A stretch of 12,455 bases of DNA from NCBI GenBank assembly GCA_040383885.1, contig JBEICQ010000056.1, forward strand, positions 1-12,455. Reading direction: 5' to 3'. Source of the DNA: JBEICQ01 sp040383885. Lineage in GTDB: Bacteria > Bacteroidota > Bacteroidia > UBA4408. How positions within the stretch are numbered: position 1 is the first letter of the stretch; every line of letters starts with the position of its first letter. Below are positions 5,949 through 12,455 of the stretch, one piece after another. The translations under genes were made by a program, and so were the position numbers. The notes below the pieces were generated by a model. The model ran no database searches. It saw only the letters and a list, made by a program, of their open reading frames with translations, and was not told where the DNA came from.

Positions 5949-7870
5949 GCTTTATTTAATCGGCTATGTCTGTGTCCGTAAAGGAAATAAATAACCAAAC
6001 CTGCCATTAGCCACAAGGCAAAGCCAATCCAGTTGCTGATGCCCAGCTCACTCATCATGTAAAGACAACTCAAAAGCCCTGTGAGAGGTATGAGCGAAAG
6101 ACGATGTCGAATACTGAGGTATAAAAACACAAGGGCTGTAAGGATAAAAATCCAAACCGGAATCTGGTGACGAAACACTTCCCATCCGCTTTCATACATC
6201 TTCCCATTTTCTTTGCTGAGGATCTGCATCACGCGCGTTTGCTCACCATAAGTTTGGCTGTTCAGCCAATTGATCAGCACATTGGGTTTGGCATAAAATG
6301 AAAGTGGAATCAGGTTCATATCCTGGCACTTTTTAAGGGCCTCGAATTGTTCTGGAGGAGACATTGCTCCCACAAAACTTTCCGGACTTTGGAGTTTGCG
6401 CGACAAGAGAAAATCCTGCATGGCTTCGGTGCGTGTGAAGAGCAATGCTGAGACGATACCGATAAAAATGAGTGGATACCAAATACCTGCATTGATGTAG
6501 GGTATTTTGAAACGAGGTGCAGGCGCATCCTTTCTTTTTTCGAGGACCAGAACACCACCGCACACCATGACAAAGGCAAACAGGGTGCCAATGCTGCACA
6601 AGTCCGTAACAGCTGTTAAATTGAGAAAGAGCGCAGGTATGGCAACCACAAAACCGGTTATGATGGTAGAGAACCATGGCGTTTTGTAGCGGGGATGAAT
6701 TTTTGCAAAAAGGGGTGGCAGCAATCCGTCTCTGCTCATGCTCATCCAGATGCGGGGCTGTCCCAGCTGGAACACCAGGAGCACGCCTGCCATGGCAACC
6801 ACAGCACTCATGGAGATGATACCGGAAATGCCATGGAGGTTTACAGCTGCAAAAGCATGCGCCAGCGGATCACCAACGGCCAGGTCATAGTAAGGCACCA
6901 TGCCGGTAAGGACCAATGCAATGAGCACATACAACACCGTGCAAATGAGAATAGAGTATAGCATACCTCTTGGCAGATCCCGCTGTGGGTTGCGGCATTC
7001 CTCGGCAGTTGTAGAAAGGGCATCGAACCCGATGTATGCAAAAAACACAGCACTTATTCCCTTGAGCACGCCTCCCATGCCGTTGGGCGCAAATGGAGAC
7101 CAGTTGCGCGCGTCCACAAAGAAAAAGCCGGTGCAGATAACCAGTAATACCACCGCAAGTTTCACCACCACCATGGCATTCCCTGCCATCTTACTTTCTC
7201 TTATTCCGCGGTACACGAGGTAGGTAATCAGCACGATGATAAACAAAGCCGGTGCATCAAAAATGAGTTTATATCCACCCATTCCTGGGGCCTTTTGCCA
7301 GGCAAGGATACCTTCAATCGTTGCGCTGTTGTTGAGCATACCACGGCTGTATTCCTGAAAATGATTGTGGTATGCATTGTATGCACTCAGATAATCCATA
7401 CAGAGGTACTCCGGAAGATGAATACCCTTGATGCCCAAAAAGGGGATGTTCATCATTTTGAGAAGACCGGTAAAATAATCGCTCCAACTGATGGCTACTG
7501 CGATATTACCGATGGCATATTCCATGATAAGAGCCCATCCGATGATCCAGGCGATAAGCTCTCCAAACACCACATAGCTATATGTGTAAGCGCTTCCGGA
7601 CAGAGGAATTCGAGAGGCAAACTCAGCATAAGCCATGGCCGAAAAGCCACAGGCTATGGCTGTGAAAACAAAGAGCAGCACAACTGCAGGTCCGCCATTT
7701 GCGCTGGCGTTACCAATGGTACTAAAAATGCCGGCCCCGATAATGGCAGCAATGCCCATCGCTGTGAGATCACGAACACCGAGGTGCCTGCTGAGCAATT
7801 CCCCCGAGGCGCCTTCATCTTTGGCATCCGCTGAGGGGATGACTTTTTTTCTGAACAGAGAAGAGGCCAC
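5945..7870 (-). CDS. APC-superfamily amino-acid permease, cationic amino-acid transporter-like
   Basis: The 641-residue protein is an inner-membrane amino-acid transporter of the APC superfamily, nearest in feel to CAT/YfnA-type permeases. It carries AAIIGAGIF in TM1 (residues 41-49, the substrate-backbone loop), AYAEFASRIPLSGSAYTY (80-97), FFAYIGFDALSTTAEECRNP (276-295, TM6 region) and MSRDGLLPP (378-386). CAT-type bacterial members are usually about 460-500 residues. The extra length here comes from a loop of about 55 residues between early helices (147-202) and a hydrophilic segment of about 90 residues (479-570) before the last helices. Substrate is probably an amino acid, but which one is not readable. 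The ATG lies only 5 bases past the biotin carboxylase stop, and its own stop overlaps the methyltransferase start, so the three genes form an operon. The functional link within this operon is not obvious. Confidence 0.9.
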   Translation of the reverse strand: MASSLFRKKVIPSADAKDEGASGELLSRHLGVRDLTAMGIAAIIGAGIFSTIGNASANGGPAVVLLFVFTAIACGFSAMAYAEFASRIPLSGSAYTYSYVVFGELIAWIIGWALIMEYAIGNIAVAISWSDYFTGLLKMMNIPFLGIKGIHLPEYLCMDYLSAYNAYHNHFQEYSRGMLNNSATIEGILAWQKAPGMGGYKLIFDAPALFIIVLITYLVYRGIRESKMAGNAMVVVKLAVVLLVICTGFFFVDARNWSPFAPNGMGGVLKGISAVFFAYIGFDALSTTAEECRNPQRDLPRGMLYSILICTVLYVLIALVLTGMVPYYDLAVGDPLAHAFAAVNLHGISGIISMSAVVAMAGVLLVFQLGQPRIWMSMSRDGLLPPLFAKIHPRYKTPWFSTIITGFVVAIPALFLNLTAVTDLCSIGTLFAFVMVCGGVLVLEKRKDAPAPRFKIPYINAGIWYPLIFIGIVSALLFTRTEAMQDFLLSRKLQSPESFVGAMSPPEQFEALKKCQDMNLIPLSFYAKPNVLINWLNSQTYGEQTRVMQILSKENGKMYESGWEVFRHQIPVWIFILTALVFLYLSIRHRLSLIPLTGLLSCLYMMSELGISNWIGFALWLMAGLVIYFLYGHRHSRLNKA

Positions 7871-7875
7871 TTTTC

Positions 7876-9372
7876 TCAGAATTCCTTACGGTTTAAATAC
7901 CAGTGTGTGATTTTGTCGTTAGTTGCAGGGCTTTCTGCTGCCTCCGTCACAAGTTTATGCTTTGACTCATAAAAAAGGGCGGCAGCGATGGCAGCAGCTT
8001 TGGCCTCATCCGGATTGTGACTTTGCAGTACTGAAGGATCGAAATATTTTTTGACGAAATGGGTATCAAAATCGCCACTCACGAAGGCTTCATGTTGCAT
8101 TACAAAACGGCAAAAAGGCAGCGTGGTGGTTACACCACTTACCTGGTATTCATCAATAGCGCGAATCATTCTGCCAATACTTTCGCTGCGGCTTGCACCG
8201 TAAGCAATGAGTTTGGCAATCATCGGATCATAATAAATGGGAATATCCATACCTTCTTCAAAGCCATCGTCAACCCTTATTCCGGCACCCTGAGGTCTGC
8301 GATAGGTAATGAGCTTACCGATGTCCGGCAAAAACTGGTTGGCAGGATCTTCTGCATACACTCTTACTTCGATGGCGTGACCGTTGATATGTAAGTCATC
8401 CTGTTTGAAGGCTAATTTTTCACCGCGTGCCACCCGAATCTGTTCTTTCACCAGGTCGATACCGGTGATCATTTCTGTAACAGGATGTTCCACCTGCAGG
8501 CGGGTATTCATTTCAAGAAAATAAAACTTCTTGTTTTCATCGAGAAGAAACTCCACGGTTCCGGCACCATAGTAACCGCAAGCCCTGGCAACATCAACTG
8601 CACATCTGCCCATCTCTTCGCGTATTTCGGGGGTGAGCACAGAGGATGGCGCCTCCTCCACCACCTTCTGGTGGCGACGCTGCACGGAGCATTCTCTTTC
8701 AAAGAGGTGAACAATATTGCCATGGCGGTCACCCAAGACCTGAATTTCGATATGCCTGGGTCCTGCTACATATTTTTCAACAAACACCGATCCATCGCCA
8801 AAGGCAGAGGTTGCCTCACTCACAGCCAGTTTCATCTGTTCGGCAAAATCGGCTTCATTTTCCACAATGCGCAGGCCTTTTCCACCGCCACCCGCAGAGG
8901 CTTTGATAAGCACAGGAAATCCGGCTGCTTTGGCCACTTCAATGCCCTGGGCAACATCAGAAATGGCGCCCTCAGAACCCGGAACCATTGGAATCTTATA
9001 TTTTTTTACTGCTGCTTTCGCACTCAACTTGTCTCCCATCACCTCCATGCTTTCGGGAGAAGGACCGATAAAAATTAATCCGGCTTGTTGAACCATTCGG
9101 GCGAAGTCCGCATTCTCCGAGAGGAACCCATAACCCGGATGGATGCCTTCTGCACCTGTTGCCTTACAGGCTTCAATCACTTTTTCTCCCCGCAAGTAGG
9201 ATTGAGAGGAGGCTGCAGGACCTATGCATACGGCCTCATCGGCGTATCTCACATGCGGTGAATTTCGGTCGGCTTCAGAAAATACTGCCACCGTGGAGAT
9301 ACCCATCTCTTTGCAGGAGCGCATTACCCTTAGGGCTATTTCGCCACGATTGGCCACTAAAATTTTTTTCAT
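7876..9372 (-). CDS. accC: Biotin carboxylase subunit of acetyl-/acyl-CoA carboxylase
   Basis: The product (498 residues from ATG 9370-9372) carboxylates protein-bound biotin using ATP and bicarbonate, the first half-reaction of acetyl-CoA or propionyl-CoA carboxylase. Seen in order: MKKILVANRGEIALRVMRSC at the N-terminus, HPGYGFLSEN (79-88), the ATP-grasp glycine loop KASAGGGGKGLRIV (157-170), ECSVQRRHQK (227-236), FLEMNTRLQVEHPVTEM (285-301) holding metal and catalytic residues, and RVYAEDP (337-343) where the E. coli enzyme has its catalytic Arg338. The in-frame ATG at 9399 would add nine residues that do not belong to the fold, so I start at 9372. It is some 50 residues longer than the E. 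coli AccC, because of an Ala-rich and then Glu/Asp-containing C-terminal tail (about 450-498). There is no biotinyl domain or Met-Lys-Met site and no carboxyltransferase gene nearby, so the partners must lie elsewhere. An acyl-CoA (PccA-type) rather than acetyl-CoA role is possible. Confidence 0.93.
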   Translation of the reverse strand: MKKILVANRGEIALRVMRSCKEMGISTVAVFSEADRNSPHVRYADEAVCIGPAASSQSYLRGEKVIEACKATGAEGIHPGYGFLSENADFARMVQQAGLIFIGPSPESMEVMGDKLSAKAAVKKYKIPMVPGSEGAISDVAQGIEVAKAAGFPVLIKASAGGGGKGLRIVENEADFAEQMKLAVSEATSAFGDGSVFVEKYVAGPRHIEIQVLGDRHGNIVHLFERECSVQRRHQKVVEEAPSSVLTPEIREEMGRCAVDVARACGYYGAGTVEFLLDENKKFYFLEMNTRLQVEHPVTEMITGIDLVKEQIRVARGEKLAFKQDDLHINGHAIEVRVYAEDPANQFLPDIGKLITYRRPQGAGIRVDDGFEEGMDIPIYYDPMIAKLIAYGASRSESIGRMIRAIDEYQVSGVTTTLPFCRFVMQHEAFVSGDFDTHFVKKYFDPSVLQSHNPDEAKAAAIAAALFYESKHKLVTEAAESPATNDKITHWYLNRKEF

Positions 9373-9396
9373 CGGAAGAGGTGCTTTGACTCCCTG

Positions 9397-9404
9397 CAAT
9401 ATTA
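9397..9404 (-). promoter_or_regulatory. Weak candidate -7 element for the accC operon
   Basis: On the minus strand this reads TAATATTG, one mismatch from TAnnTTTG. It would place the transcription start about 18 bases before the accC ATG. The -33 region is AT-rich without an exact TTTG. The 106-base divergent gap is the only space available for this operon's promoter, which gives the call some support. Confidence 0.3.
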
Positions 9405-9438
9405 GAAAATACTATCTGTGAATTTAAAATTAAATTAA

Positions 9439-9446
9439 TACAATTG
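9439..9446 (+). promoter_or_regulatory. Weak candidate -7 element for the MFS transporter gene
   Basis: TACAATTG is one mismatch from TAnnTTTG and lies 32 bases before the ATG, a normal leader length. No exact -33 TTTG is present; the upstream sequence is A/T-rich. A purine-rich GAGAAGAA at 9462-9469 is the nearest thing to a ribosome-binding site, though it is rather far from the start. Confidence 0.3.
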
Positions 9447-9478
9447 TGTTCTATAAACACTGAGAAGAATCGGCAACT

Positions 9479-10795
9479 ATGCAACACCATTCGGAACAAG
9501 CACCGGCACTGAGTTTTGGGCAGATTGTGAATATGAGTCTTGGTTTTCTGGGAATCCAGTTCGGCTGGGCTCTGCAGATGGCCAATATGGGCCCAATCTA
9601 TGAATATCTTGGCGCAAGTGCCGACGAAATTCCCTTGTTATTTTTGGCAGCACCACTTACGGGATTGGTTGTTCAGCCAATTATTGGCTACCTGAGCGAT
9701 CGTACCTGGCACAGGGTGCTTGGCAGGAGGCGTCCATATTTTCTGTTGGGTGCCATACTTTCCTCAATCGCACTGGTGCTGATGCCAAACAGCTCGGCAT
9801 TATGGATGGCAGCAGGACTGCTCTGGATATTGGATTCCTCTATCAACATCAGCATGGAGCCTTTCAGGGCTTTTGTCACCGACAAGCTAAACAGCGAGCA
9901 GCGCACCATGGGTTTTGCCATGCAGAGTCTGTTTATAGGTCTCGGGAGTGTTATTGCTTCCGCCCTTCCCTGGATCATGAGTCATTGGTTTGATGTGAGT
10001 AACACATCTCATGAAGGAAGCATTCCTCTCAATGTAAAACTTTCGTTCTATGTTGGAGCGGCAGCCTTTGCAGGTTGCGTACTATATACTGTTATTACCT
10101 CGAAGGAATATCCGCCTGCAGATCTGGATGAAGCAGGCAGAAAGCTGGAAAGCAACAAAGGATTTGGAGCAGGAATCAAAGAGATTGTGCATGCCATATC
10201 AAACATGCCAAAAAAAATGCAAAAACTCGCCTTGGTTCAATTTTTTACCTGGCCCGGTTTGTTTTTTATGTGGTTCTATTATAGTGCTGCTGTTGCAAGA
10301 GATGTATTTGGTGCAGGAGAAGAACATTCTGCCTTGTATACCGAGGGTGTAGAATATGCCGGGCTAACCCTCTCTTACTACAATCTCATTACTTTTCTGT
10401 TCGCTCTGTTTATTCCATTGATTGCACGCAAAACCGGACGAAGAAATACACATATGCTATGTTTGTTTGCAGGAGCTGCAGGTTTAATCAGCGTAAACTG
10501 GATTGAAAGACCCGAAATGCTGTTTGTATCCATGACAGGCGTAGGAATTGCCTGGGCAAGTATCCTGAGCATGCCTTACTCCATGCTTTCAGAATGCATC
10601 CCTCAGAACAAGGTTGGTATTTACATGGGCATCTTCAACTTTTTTATTGTTTTACCGGAAATCATTGCCTCCCTGTTCTTTGGTTACATCATGCAACATT
10701 TTCTTGGCAACGATCGCATGCTTGCAGTGGTTTTAGGGGGCGTGTTGATGGCCATTGCAGGAATCTGTTGTCTGTTGATCAAGGAAAGAGACTAA
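9479..10795 (+). CDS. MFS sugar transporter, SLC45/sucrose-porter-like (GPH-type)
   Basis: The 438-residue protein is a twelve-helix major facilitator of the inner membrane. It resembles the SLC45/plant-sucrose-carrier group, whose members import sucrose, maltose or other glucosides with protons. Marks are FGWALQMANMGPIYEYLGA (28-46), PIIGYLSDRTWHRVLGRRRP (67-86, the loop 2-3 motif with the family's Gly-Arg-Arg-Arg-Pro), WILDSSINISMEPFRAFVTD (116-135, with the Asp-Asn-Glu-Arg pattern typical of the group), MPYSMLSECIP (365-375) and GIYMGIFNFFIVLPEI (380-395). A cytoplasmic loop of about 40 residues (209-248) joins the two halves. Length is slightly below the usual 440-480. The sugar cannot be named, and no glycosidase or regulator sits nearby to hint at it. 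It diverges from the accC operon and lies 63 bases before the next gene, which has its own promoter. Confidence 0.87.
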   Translation: MQHHSEQAPALSFGQIVNMSLGFLGIQFGWALQMANMGPIYEYLGASADEIPLLFLAAPLTGLVVQPIIGYLSDRTWHRVLGRRRPYFLLGAILSSIALVLMPNSSALWMAAGLLWILDSSINISMEPFRAFVTDKLNSEQRTMGFAMQSLFIGLGSVIASALPWIMSHWFDVSNTSHEGSIPLNVKLSFYVGAAAFAGCVLYTVITSKEYPPADLDEAGRKLESNKGFGAGIKEIVHAISNMPKKMQKLALVQFFTWPGLFFMWFYYSAAVARDVFGAGEEHSALYTEGVEYAGLTLSYYNLITFLFALFIPLIARKTGRRNTHMLCLFAGAAGLISVNWIERPEMLFVSMTGVGIAWASILSMPYSMLSECIPQNKVGIYMGIFNFFIVLPEIIASLFFGYIMQHFLGNDRMLAVVLGGVLMAIAGICCLLIKERD

Positions 10796-10804
10796 TCAAA
10801 GATT

Positions 10805-10837
10805 TTTGTTCATTCGTCAGATAAAATTGTATGTTTG
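10805..10837 (+). promoter_or_regulatory. Bacteroidota-type promoter for the Lys/Glu-rich secreted protein gene
   Basis: TTTG at 10805-10808 and TATGTTTG at 10830-10837 match both halves of the Bacteroidota consensus (TTTG at -33, TAnnTTTG at -7) exactly, with 21 bases between. Transcription would start near 10844, about 15 bases before the ATG at 10859. This is the best promoter in the window and the main direct evidence for the phylum. It also suggests the downstream gene is not dependent on read-through from the transporter gene. Confidence 0.7.
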
Positions 10838-10858
10838 TAGAGAAACCTGCAAACTTCA

Positions 10859-11917
10859 ATGAAGTCCTACCCCCTTATTTTTTCAATCATTCTCTTTACT
10901 TTTTTTGCCTCTTTTTCTTTTGCGCAAACTTCCAAATTGGTATTGGATGGATTGATCAGCGACGAAGAAAGCGGGGATCCGCTTTATAATGCCAAAGTTG
11001 AATTGTTGGATAATGACAAGGTAACACATGTAGTCTATACCCCTGCCACAGGAAAATTTGTTTTCGATATTTTACCCGACCAGCAATTGGTACTTCGTTG
11101 TTCCAAAGACAATTATGTGGCAAAAAAAATAACGGTTATCACAGATGGGATTTCATCAAAGCCCGGCCAGGAAGAGGTTTTTAAATTCCCCATCAATGTA
11201 AGGCTCTTCAGAGAAATGCCCGACTTAGATGTTTCGGTGCTGCAATCGCCTATAGGTTCTATCTTCTACCTGCCCTCTAAAGGAATTTTTGATTACACGG
11301 TTGACCGCGATTTAAAAAAGAAGATTGAAAAACTTCAGGAAGAGGTAGAAAAAAAGATCAAGCAGAAACAGAAGGACGACGAAAAACTCAAAAAACAAGC
11401 ACAAAAAGAAGAGGAAAAAGCAAAGGAAAAAGAAGACCAGGCCAAAAGAGAAGAGGAAAAAAACCGGGCAAAAGAACAAAAGGCTAAGAAAGACCTGGAG
11501 AGGGCTAAGGAAAAAGAAGCTCAGGCTTCTTTGAATAACGCTCAAAAAAACAAAACCGGGGTACCTGAGAAGCCAAAAGAAAAAACAGTTTCCAAACCGG
11601 CAGAGAATTCAGTTTCTGATTCACCAAAAAAAGCTCCTGTTCGGTTGATTCCTGAACCTCTGCCCCATCCTCCTATTTCAAATGTATTGCAAAATTTCAG
11701 GGAAGAACATAACCATACAGTGCTCACTACCTCCTGTATTTTTGACATTGATTTTATGGAACTGTCAAAAATCAGTTTCAATTGGGGAGGCCGTTACTAT
11801 AAGCGCAACAAAAGAGATGTAACAAGTCCTACTTATTACAAACTCATGGATATGATTCAGCCGGAAGGCAATGAGTACGACAAGGAGGCACCTACCCATC
11901 CCAAAGCCAACCATTAA
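10859..11917 (+). CDS. Secreted protein with carboxypeptidase-regulatory-like domain and long Lys/Glu-rich helix
   Basis: I do not recognise this 352-residue protein as a named family. It begins with a clear signal peptide (MKS, then a hydrophobic core at 5-20, likely cleavage after FAQ near 23; no lipobox cysteine). Residues about 27-115 look like a CarboxypepD_reg/transthyretin-like beta sandwich: LVLDGLISDEESGDPLYNAKVEL, GKFVFDILPDQQLVLRCSKDNY, then a hydrophobic strand. Residues 150-228 are almost entirely Lys, Glu, Gln, Ala, Asp and Arg and should form one long charged helix or coiled coil. A Pro/Lys-rich hinge follows (235-272), then a C-terminal region of about 80 residues with FDIDFMELSKISFNWGGRYYK and several Tyr and His. 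The layout suggests an envelope spacer, like the periplasmic helices of TolA or TonB, joining two small domains, but a role is not established. The gene has its own strong promoter and converges on the protease gene 59 bases away. Confidence 0.8.
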   Translation: MKSYPLIFSIILFTFFASFSFAQTSKLVLDGLISDEESGDPLYNAKVELLDNDKVTHVVYTPATGKFVFDILPDQQLVLRCSKDNYVAKKITVITDGISSKPGQEEVFKFPINVRLFREMPDLDVSVLQSPIGSIFYLPSKGIFDYTVDRDLKKKIEKLQEEVEKKIKQKQKDDEKLKKQAQKEEEKAKEKEDQAKREEEKNRAKEQKAKKDLERAKEKEAQASLNNAQKNKTGVPEKPKEKTVSKPAENSVSDSPKKAPVRLIPEPLPHPPISNVLQNFREEHNHTVLTTSCIFDIDFMELSKISFNWGGRYYKRNKRDVTSPTYYKLMDMIQPEGNEYDKEAPTHPKANH

Positions 11918-11976
11918 AAGCCGGAGGCTCGATAGAATGCTGCTTCTGTGTTTAAAATGCCGAAGTTATTTTGACT
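11918..11976. other. Convergent intergenic gap without a clear terminator
   Basis: The gap separates the 3' ends of the Lys/Glu-rich protein gene and the protease gene. I found only short stems (for example AGAA/TTCT around 11935-11948 and GCC/GGC at 11920-11928) and no stem followed by a T run, so I do not call a terminator. Confidence 0.4.
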
Positions 11977-12414
11977 TTACTGAGGAACTGTAATAAGCTG
12001 CCTTGCTGACACATCCACCAGGTACCGGTTTTTAAGCAATCGTCTTCCGATAAGCACCGGATACTTCATGCTTCCTCTATCGGTGAGCGAGAAATGTGCC
12101 TTGATTCTGCGTGCGCCAATCTGAATGGTTGTTTTGATTACATACCGTTCCTCTGATTCACCAAATGAATTTTTGATCTTGCGGATTTCAAATTTTTTGA
12201 AACGGATCCGTTTCTCATTATACTCCGGATGACCCGGATCAAGCAGAAAGAACTGCAGCACCTGGGTTCCTTTGATATTAATGAGACTGATATGGTGGCA
12301 ATGGAGGGCACCGGTGTATGCACCGGTATCAATCTTAGCCTCTATCATGCGTATTCCCAAACGAGGAAAACTCACATGTTGTGTGCGTCCGATGATTTGA
12401 ATGCCGGATTTCAT
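11977..12414 (-). CDS. Retropepsin-like peptidase of the PF05618 (RimB/'ATP-dependent zinc protease') family
   Basis: The 145-residue cytoplasmic protein belongs to the family long labelled 'ATP-dependent zinc protease' but with an aspartic-protease signature. It shows IEAKIDTGAYTGALH (24-38), holding the DTGA active-site triad with Asp29, and SLTDRGSMKYPVLIGRRLL (109-127), the family's second hallmark, followed by YLVDVS (131-136). Length is normal for a single-domain member, which would work as a dimer if it is retropepsin-like. In other bacteria members are often encoded beside rimK, an ATP-grasp glutamate ligase. No rimK is within this window; it could lie beyond base 12455 upstream. There are only 41 bases upstream, holding a small palindrome (12419-12434) but no recognisable promoter, so the gene may be downstream in an operon. 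Family assignment is firm; substrate is unknown. Confidence 0.88.
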   Translation of the reverse strand: MKSGIQIIGRTQHVSFPRLGIRMIEAKIDTGAYTGALHCHHISLINIKGTQVLQFFLLDPGHPEYNEKRIRFKKFEIRKIKNSFGESEERYVIKTTIQIGARRIKAHFSLTDRGSMKYPVLIGRRLLKNRYLVDVSARQLITVPQ

Positions 12415-12418
12415 GCGG

Positions 12419-12434
12419 TGTAATTATCATTACA
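12419..12434. repeat. Small inverted repeat just upstream of the protease start
   Basis: TGTAAT at 12419-12424 and ATTACA at 12429-12434 are a perfect 6 bp inverted repeat around TATC. It ends 5 bases before the ATG, where it could be an operator or a hairpin covering the ribosome-binding region. Repeats of this size occur by chance in AT-rich spacers. Confidence 0.35.
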
Positions 12435-12455
12435 ACTAAAAAAGGCGGAAAAAAA

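Noticed and set aside
7295..7834. Long + strand open frame opposite the APC permease gene
   Set aside because: The permease is clearly real on the minus strand, and this translation shows no domain, signal peptide or consistent composition.
8485..9078. Long + strand open frame opposite the biotin carboxylase gene
   Set aside because: The opposite strand encodes a fully conserved enzyme over the same bases; the open frame is a by-product of its codon usage and has no family features.
11312..11545. Minus-strand Phe/Leu-rich open frame opposite the Lys/Glu helix
   Set aside because: It is the antisense image of Lys/Glu codons (AAA, GAA), which read as Phe and Phe/Leu/Ser on the other strand; not a membrane protein gene.
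1..12455. Mobile element, CRISPR, defence island or tRNA
   Set aside because: No transposase or integrase, no regularly spaced direct repeats, no cloverleaf-like sequence, and no abrupt compositional break apart from the short GC-rich hairpins at 102-154.

Overview
The window looks like an ordinary chromosomal segment of a member of the Bacteroidota. Three things point there: a near-perfect Bacteroidota-type promoter (TTTG, 21 bases, TATGTTTG) ahead of the gene at 10859, the general lack of strong Shine-Dalgarno sequences, and the protein families present (a carboxypeptidase-regulatory-like secreted protein, an SLC45-like sugar porter, a long APC permease). No family or genus can be assigned from the sequence alone. 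I see no rRNA, tRNA, CRISPR array, insertion sequence or phage gene. Ten natural gene ends are visible, five TAA and five TGA; the only TAG in a reading position interrupts a gene.

Layout from left to right. Bases 1-172 are non-coding, T-rich on the + strand, and carry two adjacent GC-rich hairpins at the 3' end of a minus-strand operon. That operon (3733 to 173, minus) encodes a membrane-anchored PHP-domain protein interrupted by an in-frame TAG, a polyprenol-phosphate-sugar-synthase-like family 2 glycosyltransferase, and an ArnT/GT83-like integral membrane glycosyltransferase. The genes overlap by 44 and 4 bases. A multi-pass membrane protein of unknown function (3975-5150, plus) diverges from it across a 241-base gap. 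Next, on the minus strand (9372 to 5163), is a tight three-gene operon: biotin carboxylase (accC type), an APC amino-acid permease, and a SpoU/TrmH RNA 2'-O-methyltransferase. Divergent from that is an SLC45-like MFS sugar transporter (9479-10795). It is followed by a secreted protein with a carboxypeptidase-regulatory-like fold and a long Lys/Glu-rich helix (10859-11917), which has its own promoter. A convergent retropepsin-like (PF05618, RimB-type) protease gene closes the window (12414 to 11977, minus).

The part that reads most like one pathway is the left operon. The GT2 enzyme would charge a polyprenyl phosphate with a sugar on the cytoplasmic side. The GT83-like enzyme would transfer that sugar on the periplasmic side to a lipid, glycan or protein acceptor. 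The PHP protein, which the positive-inside rule places with its domain in the periplasm, could be a phosphoesterase acting on the same material. The acceptor and the sugar cannot be read from the sequence. The rest of the window is mostly housekeeping: acyl-CoA carboxylation, amino-acid and sugar uptake, RNA methylation. I found no convincing new defence or mobile system; the most notable points are the amber-interrupted PHP gene with its glycosyltransferase partners and the unusual Lys/Glu-rich exported protein.
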